DNA of 64,000 bases from Panaeolus papilionaceus (Eukaryota > Basidiomycota > Agaricomycetes > Agaricales): positions 1,116,001 through 1,180,000 of the forward strand of contig JADNRZ010000009.1 of NCBI GenBank assembly GCA_015501605.1, in the 5' to 3' direction. Below are positions 1 through 10,845 of this stretch, piece after piece. Numbering within the stretch: the first letter of the stretch is position 1; each line of letters starts with the position of its first letter. A program made the position numbers and the translations under genes. The notes below the pieces were generated by a model. That model was not told where the DNA came from. It searched no databases and saw only the letters and a program-made list of their open reading frames with translations.

Positions 1-712
1 TATCAAGAGGAGAAAGAACAGCAGCTCAACGTCAGCTCCGTTGTGCCCAAAAGAAAGCTGGCTATTACCCCTAACTCAATCGACAATGAATTTCCTCGTC
101 CGCAAATCATGGCAGCCGATCCTGTATGTCACAGAGTCGTGAAAATGGGATTTAGACGAACATTCGCTGACACCTGCCATTAGTTTACATCAACAGCATA
201 CGCACAGCGGACATCTCTACCATGCGCAGAAATATCCTTCAACGGATTTGCTGAAGGGTTGATACCATCCACGAAAGTCGATATATCAACGGGGCAAAGA
301 GGGGAGGTAGTTGTGAGCGAAGGGAATCCAGTCATAATCGAAATGGTCATATGTTCCTTCGCGATGCATCTCGTAGAAAACCCTTCCAGTCTATTCGCTC
401 TCCTCTGGGAACTCAGTCTGAAGGCCCGCTGGCTTATCATCCTCGCGCCACACAAGAAACCAGAGGTGAATACAAAGCTCGGGGTGCAATATGATGCATA
501 AATTCCAGGCTGACTAGACGTTACTTCGCAGATTAAGGACGGATGGGGCTGGAGTAAATGGAACGCAGACACATGGGTCCCATGTCGGATGTCCGAGTCC
601 AAGGGAGAGTTCACGCACGAAAGGTGAGTGGTACCATGGATGCCGGAAAGCTTGTTTCTAATAAGTGTACTGTAGAGTCCATTGTCGAATATACCGCAGT
701 TTAAATATGTGA
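1..712 (+). CDS. C-terminal part of a probable SAM-dependent methyltransferase (5' partial)
   Basis: The gene enters the window already in frame. I read four exons: 1-123, 184-465, 532-623 and 676-712, with introns starting GTATGT, GTGAAT and GTGAGT and ending in TAG, CAG and TAG. The joined frame stays open to a TGA at 710-712. The tail contains FAMHLVENPS, LLWELSLKARWLIILAPHKK and GWGWSKWNADTW, and ends RVHCRIYRSLNM. I associate this pattern with a conserved fungal methyltransferase-like family, but the SAM-binding motifs would lie upstream, so the function is inferred from resemblance only. The stop lies 18 nt from the stop of the oppositely oriented She9 gene. The antisense frame at 180-827 is a shadow of this gene. 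Confidence 0.6.
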
Positions 713-730
713 AATAAATATTTCGAAGCC

Positions 731-1921
731 TTACCGACTGAAAACAATACTGGTGAGGATACCTGCAAGGAACGCGCCGCCTCCAATAACTGCCACCTCC
801 CACTGATGCTTCGATAGTTGTCCCCATGAGGCCAAAGTATGTGATGGCGCTGTCGGTGTTGTTGGTAATGTCGGGGGTTCTACAATGTTTTCCGCCTTTT
901 CATCCAACGAAACCAACTTGTCCAAAACATCATTCCTAAACGTCCGAATGAGCTCTTCCTGACCAGAAATGATCGAGTTTATGCTTTGCATGCTGGTGTC
1001 CAAACGAGTCTGGTTTTCTGCGCTGAGCTCTTGAAGCTTTGCTTCAAAGGTTTGTGCCAGTCGCCGTCGCTTCCAAGGTTCGACCACAATGATAGCCATA
1101 ATAAACACAAGCATGTTGAGTGCAAGGGCTGCCAACGAGCCATAGGTTGACGCGCTTCGAATTTTGTCAGACCAAACCTGCTCTTCGTGGTATCGAGCTA
1201 GGATGGTACGCATGAGGAGGCTAAATTCACGGTCCACAGCAGCTTCCGTGTCGTCGACAGCTTGCTTCGCTCGTTGTTCCTCTTGTTCGTATAGATGATC
1301 CTGCCTGACCAGCTTCGTAAAACGACCAACATCACTATCCGACCATGTGGACTTGCGTTGGAGAAGGTCGTTGACTTCCCGTTGTGAGTTAGCACGTTGG
1401 AGGACAGCTTCCTCGTGCGCCGTTTTTGCTTGCCGTGCGGCTTGACGCGCAAGATTTATCCGCTCCTCTAGGGAAGTATAAGTTGAAGGACAAACTGCAA
1501 GTGCTTATAACATGCCTTGCTCTCCTACGCCCTTTTTAAGCGCCTCGATTTCTTCATAGCCGGTGACCTTGTTCAGATGTTGGCCCAACTGAGAGAACGT
1601 GGTCTTTGTGTTAGCAGTGAAGTCGTCTGCTTTATTTCGTAGACATATGGTAGCCTTCTCTGTCCATTCCTGTATCCTATACTTGACAATCTCCAAGTCC
1701 AACTGTGTGGGCCGTTCCGAAGGTGTTGGCTCGGAGGGTGTAGACGTTGAAGTTGTAGCTTGTGGCTCAACAACTACCCTGGAGTTGATTTCTTCTAAAT
1801 CATGTTTAGGCGTCGTTTGCTTAGTATTTCCAGAGTTAGATGGAGAACTGTGAGCTGGGTGTGTGGTCGAGAAGTGACGCCCACGGAGTAGACCAGGTCT
1901 CGACAAAGAGGTCCTCAGCAT
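731..1921 (-). CDS. SHE9: She9/Mdm33 mitochondrial inner-membrane protein
   Basis: Two exons, 1516-1921 and 731-1467, encode about 380 residues. The start at 1921 gives a basic Ser/Thr-rich leader (MLRTSLSRPGLLRGRHFS), as expected for mitochondrial import; an in-frame ATG at 2005 would add 28 residues. A long coiled-coil region holds the family signature (REVNDLLQRKSTWSD, VRQDHLYEQEEQRAKQAV, YHEEQVWSDKIRSASTYGSL). It is followed by a membrane segment (LAALALNMLVFIMAIIVV), EPWKRRRLAQTFE and a second hydrophobic stretch at the C terminus. In yeast, Mdm33/She9 acts in the inner membrane and affects mitochondrial fission and shape. The intron at 1468-1515 must be GC-AG: only that junction gives the expected EQEERI, while reading on from the donor meets a stop within a few codons. 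Confidence 0.92.
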
Positions 1922-2240
1922 ACCAGCGAAAGGTGAAAGCAACCTGTTAGAAAATAATGGGAACTCCCGGACGGCACAAATTTTACAAAAGAGGAAATGG
2001 CTCATCTTAGGGTCAGTCTTTCAAGTTTCAATCACTCGTTCATGCCCTCAACACGATGTATGTTTGCTTCTACAGAAATAAATTCGGTTGGCAGTCATAT
2101 AATAACAAAGTGTAGGTATCGAAGAGTAGGACTGGTGCGATTGATCTGACCCATTCTCATGGTAATCATGGTAATTAGTAGACTATGTATGGTCATCAGT
2201 GTCATTAGGTCTAGTGTCATCCCCTCTATCCTCTAACTGT

Positions 2241-4602
2241 TTAGCTCCAGACGTCGAGCATGAGCCGCGAGCGTTCCTTCAACAGTTTAATCTCAGCGGC
2301 ACCCTCAACCTCAGCGGATCCTCCCTTGGCCTGACCGAGAATCTTCGCAAGTACCTCTTCCACCTGCTTGCTCATGTTCTTGGCCTCACCACAAATGTAG
2401 ACATATCCTTTGCCATTGAGAATAGCATCAGCAACGTTTTCCCTGTCTTCCCAGATCAGGTCCTGCACGTATATTTTGCTGCCGTCTGGCTTATACTTCT
2501 CACGAGAGAAGGCACAGTGAAGCTTGAACTTGCCCTTGAGTTCCTCTTCGTATTTTGGCCATTCGTCGCTGTACAAAAAGTCTTCAGTTGACTTGCGGCA
2601 TCCATAGAAGAGGGATATCCTGCCCCAGTCGGCAAGGGCATCGGGTCCATTCTTCTCAAGTGAGCGACGAGCTAGGGCGACACGTTCTTGAACGAAGCCA
2701 CGGAATGGTGCAACACCCTGATAGAACAATGTTAGGGTTCTGAAAGAGGCCCAAGAAATTTCAAGTACTTACGGTACCAGGACCAATCATGATAACTGGA
2801 CTCTTTGGATTCGTTGGTAGGCGGAATGTAGAGCGGCGGACGTGAATAGGTGCCTTGTAGTGTGCTTCAGCCCTGTATGCGCCACGGGGGCCTTCAATAA
2901 AGTAGGAGGGGAACACAATGCGTTCTTCACCCTCGTTCTGGAGTGCCGCAGGTTCATTATTTGAAGCATGCTTGAGGTTCAACAGGAAGTTGGAACCAAC
3001 ACCATATACCCACTTATGAGGGACATTGTCGGATGGGACATTCTCGTACTTAAGGACAACGGCGGTGGCGTGAATGCTGCTGGGGTATAGCTTGGGGCTA
3101 GAAGAGATGGAGTAGTAGCGAGGCTGAAGGCGAGGGATGGCGGAGACGATGATATCGAATGGAATGGGCCAAGTAGTGGTATCCTCCGGGCTAGGCTTGG
3201 TCGTAATGCTGTTTCCAGCGGCGAGCTGAAGGACTTCACCCAATTTCAAGCATCCATCATGAACAACCTTGTGATATTCCTCTTTGTTGGTGTTCAAATT
3301 CTTCAAGTATGCCTCAGCTTCTGGAGTAGGAGCGTACTTTGACAAGCTTCCAAGAATCTGGCGACCAGCCACTGCACTTATGTCGATGTAGTGACGAAGG
3401 ACAGTTCCGTAGGTAGTTGGGACAGGGAACGGAACTTTGGCGAGAGCGGGGTCGAGTGATTCAATGCCGATGACGGTGTCACGCTTATTGTGTAATCCCA
3501 GTACGCAAAGAAGCCTTTCGACTTCGACGTCTGGGTTCAGCGGCCAAAGACCGACGTGATCACCATGTTGATAGGTAATTCCAGAACCTTCAGTGCTGAA
3601 CTCGATGTGAACGCAATTGCGGGCCGCGCTTGACGAGAACAGTTCACGCGAGACGGTGATGGGGGCGGGGAAGGGATTTTTGGCATCATGGATACCCTTG
3701 GTCTTTGTGAGAGCACGGGCAGAGTATTCACCTATTAAAGCGCAGTCAGTTATGGTGTTTTGTTGACTAAGGTCGTAATCAGGGTCAATACTTACCAAGA
3801 TAAACCTTTTCTGGGGGATGAGAATCCAACTCAGAGACGACGAAGTCCGCTGTATCCCCTCCTTGACCTTCCTCGACACCCATGGCAGTGGCAAATGCCT
3901 CCCACATCCCATCTTTCCATTCCAAGTAGTCCTCTTCCATGCTCTTGTCGTCGTCACCCTCGCCACGCTCACCGATGCGGATGGCACCCATAGCGGCCAA
4001 TGCAGAGTCGACGTTACGTCCAATGAGGTTATAATGCTCATAGGTTTTGTTACCCAGACCGAAGATGACATATTTGAGGCCTTCTAATTTACGCTCGCCA
4101 TTACTGAATTCGAAGCTTTCGTCTTGAAGGTTTTGCATCAGCTGAACTGCGTTATCTGTGGGTTCACCTTCGCCATACGTGGCCATGACAAAGAAGGCTG
4201 CGCAGTCTTCAGGGAGTTGGTCCAAGTTTTCAAAATCGTATTCTTCGGGATCGCATACAAGAGAGGCCAGGCCGAATTTCTGCTTTGCTTCTTTGGCGAG
4301 TCGAATTGCGTACTCCTCGGCTGTGCCTGTTTGAGAACCATAGAAGATGACGATGCGCTTTTTCTGTAGACCAGATGTATTAATATTGTATTAGGCAAAA
4401 TAGAGAAAACGAACAAACTCACTCCTTCCTTCATTTTAGCAATAAAATCACGAGGGTTACCTGAACCATTGCTGGCTTTGGATGAAGTGACTGGTACAGC
4501 TTTGGGTTTTGACGCAGCAAAGAGCTGGTCACGGAATAGGTACAATGCGGCGAGAACCACGCCCACGCCCAATATGACGGCGTCTGAAGATGAAGTGGCC
4601 AT
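2241..4602 (-). CDS. NCP1: NADPH-cytochrome P450 reductase
   Basis: Four exons (4423-4602, 3796-4363, 2773-3731, 2241-2717) give 727 residues, the usual length for fungal CPR. From the N terminus: a membrane anchor (AVILGVGVVLAALYLFRDQLF); an FMN domain with YGSQTGTAEEYA, ATYGEGEPTDNA and FGLGNKTYEHYN; an FAD/connecting domain with RLQPRYYSISSSPKLYPSS; and an NADPH domain with GPGTGVAPFRGF, LFYGCR and YVYICGEAKNMSK. It ends DVWS, the aromatic-position motif typical of CPRs. The enzyme passes electrons from NADPH through FAD and FMN to microsomal P450s in the ER membrane. I chose the ATG at 4602 (MATSSSDAV), which matches related agaricomycete reductases; an in-frame ATG at 4662 would add 20 residues. 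No P450 gene is in the window. Confidence 0.97.
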
Positions 4603-5447
4603 AGTTGGTGAGCCCAATGAGGCACTTAATGCTGGCAGCAAAGTCGTCAGATTCGACGGCATTGGGTAAAAAAGAGAGGAGTAAATGATACAAACCTGAA
4701 AGTACCAGAAGCCTTTAAAAAGGAAGAAAAAAGCCAACAACACAACAATGTTAACTCTGGACCCAACCTTGGTGAAGGGGAGAGAATAAAAAAGATGGGG
4801 ATGGAACGTTGATGGTGGTATTTGAGAAGTCGGACGTGGCGTACCCGGCGTCAGATATCCTTTTGTGACTTCCGCTCTCACAATTATTTCAACCTATTTA
4901 CACACCCCGAATAAATTATTTCTTCATTACAACTTCATTTATAAAATCAAACAAGTATCATATAACAATCTTATGAACCAATACTTTTCTTTCTAAGCTA
5001 ATTCATTGCTGTTCGTCCTACAGAATACCTCATAAATCTTCTGCACGGGCGCGGTGGACACGGACAGTTGAGGCGGAGTTTCAAATAAATAAAACTTGAT
5101 GAAAATTGTTAAAAAACATTTCAATGACCTTGGTCCGGTGGTCAGCGGGACAGAGTTATACAAAACAGGCTTTTAGCTGCAACAGTCTACATTCTGAATG
5201 ATGCTTAGCTAGGTTTTCATGTGTCAAATTCTTCGCATCACGAGTGTAGCTGTGATGCATTCATCATCTCGTCTGCTCATATGGTGCGATCAACATGTCG
5301 AGTCTATGTTGAAGTACTGTTAGATATATAAATACAAGATCTGCATTATAAGCGGTATATGTGAGATACTGATGACTAAAACTGTATGACGCTCCGGTCA
5401 AAACTTCACCGCGACCAACAAGGATCCGGATTCCAAACCTAGCTCTT
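4603..5447. other. Intergenic region, CPR 5' side and SET gene 3' side
   Basis: About 845 bases between the reductase start and the SET gene stop. The part at 4870-5140 is AT-rich. I see no coding frame, RNA gene or repeat. It should hold the reductase promoter and 5' UTR. Confidence 0.5.
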
Positions 5448-6986
5448 TCAGATATGATGTTGTCGAGCCTTTCCGGGACCTCCCACTTTGGCTGAGGCTC
5501 TCGTACTCCAGACTTTCGAGTTCCGTGGATCGTTTACCACGCTTTTCAGTTCTTTAACTGCTTTATAGTCAGCTCCGACTTCCCGTGTAAACCATTTTAC
5601 AGCTAGCTGCGCCCATGCCTTCGTGGCGGCCCAACTATCCGACAAGGTCGCCATGTTAGACTCTGGCATTACCACTGCAAATAACGCTAATCACTCACTC
5701 TGAGTGCGCCGCAGCAATCCACGCTGCATCTGACGCGAGTTGGCCTCTTTCAGTCAAATAGTCTTCCTCATCCATAATCTCCCAGATACGACGAATGCAA
5801 TCAACTGCTTCATGACCGTCCAGTCCAAAGCTTCCCCATGCTTTGAATTTCTCATGAAGGCGAGTTATCTCGGCCAGCCTGCTGTCAGAAGCAGCAGAAA
5901 GTTTGTCAGGCAAGGCGCAGACTTCACACCCACAATCAAATCCATATTGTTGTCTGAGTAAGGCTCTAATGAAATATTTAGCATCGTGTTGCATCAAGAG
6001 AAAGTTAATGTTCTTACTTCCTTTCGGATCGGGGTTTCTTGGAGTCAATATAGGTCGTAAGAATTTCCTATGCATCACATTAATCAACGTGTCTATCAAT
6101 CGAGTTAAATATTCACCTTTCCAACTGGGATATCTTTCAAAGCATGCACCACCAATACCTTCTCGTCGTCCCTCCAGTGGTATGTCGCATCAACCGCGCT
6201 CGAACAACCGTGATTTATACGGGCCATCCTCAAGAACAAACCAACGTCATCCCCAGCGGCCACTCCGTTTGTTTGGAATATTGCAAGAGCTAGTTCATTT
6301 TTGTTTTGAGCGGGGTCGATCCCTGCGGGTAGATTGACATAAGAGAGATTAAAGAACGCCTCTTGCTCATCCGTTCCGAGATTGGCCAAAGTATTCCTTA
6401 TGAGCTTCACGGGGTCGCTTTCAACTGTTACTCCCAATTAGAACTCATAGGGCATAGCAGACGCGTGGAAATAGACTCACTTGTTCGAGGAACAACAAAT
6501 AAAGGCCGTTCACGGAGAATCTCTTCACCGGCCTAAAAACACGCGTCTGAGTTCAAATGGTATGAGGAAGCAATGACACCACCCAGACCTTTATATTGCG
6601 TGCTGCAACGCCGCCTCTCCCCTTGCCCGGAATGTCTTGAACAATCCAAATAGGTGGGGGTGTAACATCAATGAAGCGTCCAATAGGTGGATAATAAGGT
6701 GTAGTAGTAGCTGCGGCAGGAGGTGTGGGGGATGTCCATTCCTTGAACGCCTCGAACGACCTGTGGATCTCGGGTTTCTTATAATAATATAGCAGTACCG
6801 CAAGACTCGCAGTGATAGCAAATGCTAGAAGACCTGAGAACTAAATCAAAAGCTGGTATAAGAATGGTATCAGGCAGTCTATCAAAATAAGCTAGAGCTT
6901 ACAGCGCTAATGGACTTGGAGCCATTCTTGGGGTTTGGTGTCTTTTTGCCTTTGGTCCCTTTCTTGCGACCGGGCTCTGCGGGCAT
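5448..6986 (-). CDS. Membrane-anchored SET-domain protein
   Basis: Seven exons (6903-6986, 6589-6840, 6481-6532, 6117-6424, 6018-6067, 5699-5965, 5448-5634) give 399 residues. A short basic head (MPAEPGRKKGTKGKKTP) precedes one membrane segment (GLLAFAITASLAVLLYYY). The SET fold follows: IPGKGRGGVATRNIKAGEEI, then LRMARINHGCSSAVDATYHW (the NHxC knot element), DIPVGKEILTTYID, and a post-SET-like cysteine pattern YGFDCGCEVCALP. SET domains methylate protein lysines; substrate and activity here are unknown. The last intron (5635-5698) first looked like a frameshift, but a CTAAC branch site and the AG at 5635 restore the frame. A transmembrane helix ahead of SET is unusual and suggests an ER or outer mitochondrial location (inference). 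Confidence 0.85.
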
Positions 6987-7748
6987 AATTTACCTTATTA
7001 ATAGCGGAAGTTGATGCGAAGCGCAACGGGTTAGTAGTACAACAGTTTCGCGGCCACCTTTCTCGAAAGATCGTTGTAAAAGGTGGTAAGCACCCTCCGG
7101 AGAGATGAAAGAGGAAATAGAGTTGCATCACAACGGAAATTGCAACTGGGACTTTGTATCACCCTTTGGTCATGTAGTTGTGCTCAGGATTGATGGTGAA
7201 TAATTGATGGTGTTCAAATCGCTGGACACAGCTCGCAAACATTTGGTGATGATGGGAAGAGCTCCACATCAAGTATTTGAATTGGTTTGAAACCTTCAAA
7301 ATGATATCAGTGCACCAATAAAAGTGAAAATAGTTGTATAGCACCGAGCGGTTTCCTAAATATACTATTCTCATTACTTATGTAGAAACGACAATGCCTC
7401 GCGCTACTTCTTGCCATCAAACCTGACTGAAAACATAGCGTACAACCAAGTAAAGAGGAAAAACGCTCTAAAGATCAATCTGCATTTCACGAGCCAGTGC
7501 GACAGTAGAGTGGCAGCTCATGATTGATACTGAACATACAAATTAATGTCGTAAGTGTGTAACCAGTGTAAAATGTAAGGACTTAGACACAGCAGATGAG
7601 ATAATGGTGGATGGGTATAAGTTAGTGATGTGAGAAGTGTTCAAATGAGAGGTGATGATGTCTGGACATATGGTACAAAGAAAGGAATGGGCATGAATGG
7701 AAATGCGAAAGCGAAAGAAAGTGCAGAGTTTGAAAATGTTGTTGATTT
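6987..7748. other. Intergenic region between SET gene and IWR1
   Basis: About 760 bases with no supported gene. Short open frames on both strands lack codon structure or recognisable motifs. It should contain the SET gene promoter and the IWR1 3' UTR. Confidence 0.45.
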
Positions 7749-9027
7749 CTAGAAATCGTAATCGTCGTTGCTATCGCCGTAGCCAGCAAGGTCGTCATTG
7801 TCTTCGTGGAATTCATCTGAATGTCAGCCGATGTTTAGTCAAAAGGGTCTGATCATCGTAACGTCCAGACGTACCGCTGAGGAACTCCTCCTCTTCAGGA
7901 TAATCATTTTTATAGTATTCTTCCGCTACGTTTCCCATGGAACCCGTTAGATTGCCAACATAGTTGTCTAAGTATTGGACGTACCATTAGAGTCCTCGTC
8001 TGCTTCATCGTATTCCTCTTCAGAGTCAGACGGTGTATCATACTCGTCATTATATTGAGGTGGAAGTCCGGTTCTGAAGCCCCAGTTAGATACGCATACT
8101 CCAGCAAAAGGGAAAAGGGCTTACACAGTGGCAACATTTGCCGCGCTATTCCATTGTGCGAGAGTTTGAGGACGGTGATAGAACACATCATAGACATAAT
8201 CGTCGTCTGAAGCACCACCATCTGTATTAGGTGTGCCAATCATCGGTGACGCTTTGACAGACCCTTTTTTTCTCCCAATGTCCATGTCGTGAACTAAAGC
8301 GTAAATGTCAGCAAGATTCGAGGAGATAGATGGAGCACAGACTTTTTAGGTATTCGTTTAACATAGGAAGAAACTTGTCCATTTCACTGTCCGCCTCTGC
8401 ATGAGCCCGCTTCTTCTCGGGGACAGCTTCAAACATTTTGAAATCTGTTGTCGCGGCGTTCTCCAGCTTCCTCGCGGAGACAACCTTGGGTCTGAGCGTT
8501 CAAAGATTAGCGCAAGACACGACGTAAATCAGCGCTTTGCGTACGGCTCAGTAGGAAATCGACTTTTTGCAGACGCTTTTGGTACATCGTGTTCGATGAT
8601 TGTATATCGCTTGGAAATCTCGTCCGTAGATGGGCGAACTGGTGTTTGACCATTCAGAGGAGCAGCTGAAGCCACCAGAGGTTGGCGAACAAGACGCGAG
8701 ATGTGTTCCTAGTCAAGCTGTAAGATTTACGTGCAGATGAAAGAAGAAAATGGGTTAAAGCTTACCTGGATGTCTCGCTGCTGGGCGCCAGTGTCCCATG
8801 ATGCAGGCTCAACTGTCTGAGCATACTGGAAGACTCCAGCTCCGCCTTTAGACTTCTTTCTTCGGGTTTCCACAACTTCAATACGTTAAGAGTAAGCCTG
8901 TATGAAGAAATGAGGGTTTTTTGGGTCCTTCTACCCTACCTAAAGCATCCAATGGTTCCTCATTTCTTTTGCGCTTGATTCGAAGAATGGTGTAGGGTGC
9001 TGCTGGAGGTGCTGAATCTACTTGCAT
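7749..9027 (-). CDS. IWR1: Iwr1-like RNA polymerase II nuclear import factor
   Basis: Eight exons (8940-9027, 8766-8875, 8545-8708, 8343-8491, 8125-8293, 7985-8073, 7875-7925, 7749-7816) sum to 888 nt, 295 residues. The start MQVDSAPPAAPYTILRIKRK gives the family's N-terminal motif: a basic stretch followed by EEPLDAL. Next come a Lys/Arg region (ETRRKKSKGG), a middle LPMLNEYLK element, DDYVYDVFYHRP, and the acidic C-terminal hallmark EEYYKNDYPEEEEF. In yeast, Iwr1 binds assembled RNA polymerase II and supplies the nuclear localisation signal for import. Very short exons at the 3' end break the open frames, so the gene is easy to miss without joining them. All junctions are GT-AG and all phases agree. 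Confidence 0.9.
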
Positions 9028-9574
9028 GGTGCGATGATAATTCGAAGTAGGAAAAGGTTACCGCAAGATTTGCTGATAAATGCCACGTAAATCTTCCGTT
9101 AGTCTGACCAAGTGGTGGTTTGGAACAGAGGAATGTTTTTCTCCAATTCCACCTGCAACAATGGAGGTTGTGCAATGCGTATCATCCATGATGTTTCCTA
9201 AAAAGGCGGACACATGACGTCACGTGTAGCAGGTTCATGTGAGAAATAACCACCCGATTGGGTTGCTAACTAGAATTAGCCCCTATTCCAGGGATTTCAA
9301 GAGCCGCCTCCAGTGGTTCATTAACAGCGTTTAATTGAGAGGGAGTCAAGAATTGAGCATCTGTGTTTTTCCAAGTGAAAACTCTTTGCTATAACATTGA
9401 TATTGTGATGACCCAATCTGTAGTTCGGGGAGAAGAAACCAACGGACGAAAAAATGACAAATATGCATGTACAGTGAGCCTAAATGAATTGGGCCGTAAT
9501 GGCCTTCAATCAAGCTTTGGAACTAATGGACTGAGAGCCATAGACCAGAGTCAATGCTACATAGTGAAGGCTGC
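9028..9574. other. Intergenic region between IWR1 and UreG
   Basis: About 550 bases between the IWR1 start and the UreG stop, two genes in tandem on the minus strand. No supported gene; it should contain the IWR1 promoter and UreG 3' UTR. Confidence 0.45.
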
Positions 9575-10686
9575 TCACTCGGTATCTCCAACAGGTCCAA
9601 CCTTCCCGGGGTTCCCAGCAGTTCTCCAAGCTGCTAAAATAAGATCGACAGCATCATCAACTCCTTTACCATCCCTAACGCTGGTGAAAAGCGTCGGGCC
9701 ATCACCCCTCATCAATTTAGAGTCTCGGTCCATCACTTCCAATGAAGCGCCGACATAAGGGGCAAGGTCAATCTGCCGGTACAGTGAGTACAAGACGGAA
9801 GCTCAAGTCGTTGACGTACTTTATTAATTATCAACAGATCCGATTGGGAAATGCCAGGACCTCCTTTGCGAGGAATTTTGTCTCCCCCCTTTCCCGCGAT
9901 TGTCATTTCTTTCGTTACCAACGCAGAATATAAGCAGATACTCACAGAAACGTCGATGACGTAGATGATATAGTCCGCCAACTCGCGAGAGTAATTAGCT
10001 GCCAGGTTGTCTCCTCCACTTTCTACAAATAGGAGCTGACATTCGAATTTGGCTTGAAGGGTCTCAAGGGCACCCATATTGGCGCTAATATCCTCTCGTA
10101 TGGCAGCATGTGGACATCCTCCTGTTTCGATGGCTAAAATACGTGATGGTGGTAGAGCCTTGTTTTTAATGAGGAATTCCTGGTCCTCGCGAGTGAATAT
10201 GTCGTTGGTAACAGTAGCTAGAATCCTATTCAGTATTCCTCTGTCAACAACGCTTTGCGAGTTTACACACCGATGTTGTACTCTTTTCTTAGCTTCTGAC
10301 ACAGCGCTAGAGTCAAAGCAGTCTTTCCTGAACCGACTGGACTGCAGAGGTCGCTCAATAAGCTTAAGACTGTAATCGAAAAAATGGAAAGTGGGAACGT
10401 ACCCTCCAATGCCCACTGTAAAGCCACGCTCCTCAAAGTTTCTAGACGAGTAGTCAGGCAAGTCCCTTTCGGAGTACTTTCCTAAAAGATTTGTTTCAGC
10501 AACTAGGTTTGTGGGGTTGTGCCATGACCCCTGACCTGCATTATCTAGGTGTTCGTGTGTATGTCCATGATCTCCTGGTCCGTGACTATGTGAATGAGCG
10601 TCGGTTCCATGTGAATGCGAGTGACCAGCCTCTGCTTCGTTTCCAGAGAGGTTATTGATAAATTGAACGTTCATGTTGGTGATCAA
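9575..10686 (-). CDS. ureG: Urease accessory GTPase UreG
   Basis: Five exons (10403-10686, 10271-10341, 9946-10217, 9820-9888, 9575-9772) give 297 residues; an ATG at 10674 would remove four. The N terminus is His-rich ([22 protein letters not shown]), a likely nickel-binding region. The SIMIBI GTPase core follows: P-loop [16 protein letters not shown], split by the first intron; [34 protein letters not shown] with the Cys-Pro-His metal motif; [10 protein letters not shown]; and the base-recognition segment [14 protein letters not shown]. UreG hydrolyses GTP while delivering nickel to apo-urease, so the genome should encode a urease and UreD/UreF, none of which is in this window. It is divergent from USB1 with 159 bp between start codons. 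Confidence 0.96.
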
Positions 10687-10845
10687 GTTGGTTGACTGAG
10701 GATGGGTGAGAATCGACTTTCCTGTTATCTTTTTGAGTTCATGGGTCAGACATTGCGGGCCGGAAAGGGAAAGGTAACCTACAGTTAGGTAGGCTAAGGT
10801 TAGGGCTTAGTCGACCTTTTCTTTCGTACCATTATCACCAACACC
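10687..10845. promoter_or_regulatory. Shared divergent promoter, UreG and USB1
   Basis: These 159 bases lie between two start codons pointing away from each other, so both core promoters and 5' UTRs must fit here or overlap. No single element can be assigned with confidence. Confidence 0.5.

Noticed and set aside
180..827. 215-codon minus-strand open frame
   Set aside because: It lies antisense to the spliced methyltransferase-like gene, whose joined exons keep the conserved pattern and consensus introns. No motif on the minus strand.
5635..5698. Apparent frameshift near the end of the SET gene
   Set aside because: A 64-nt intron with a GTGAGT donor, CTAAC branch site and TAG acceptor restores the frame; the nearest CAG would give only a 24-nt intron and a wrong phase.
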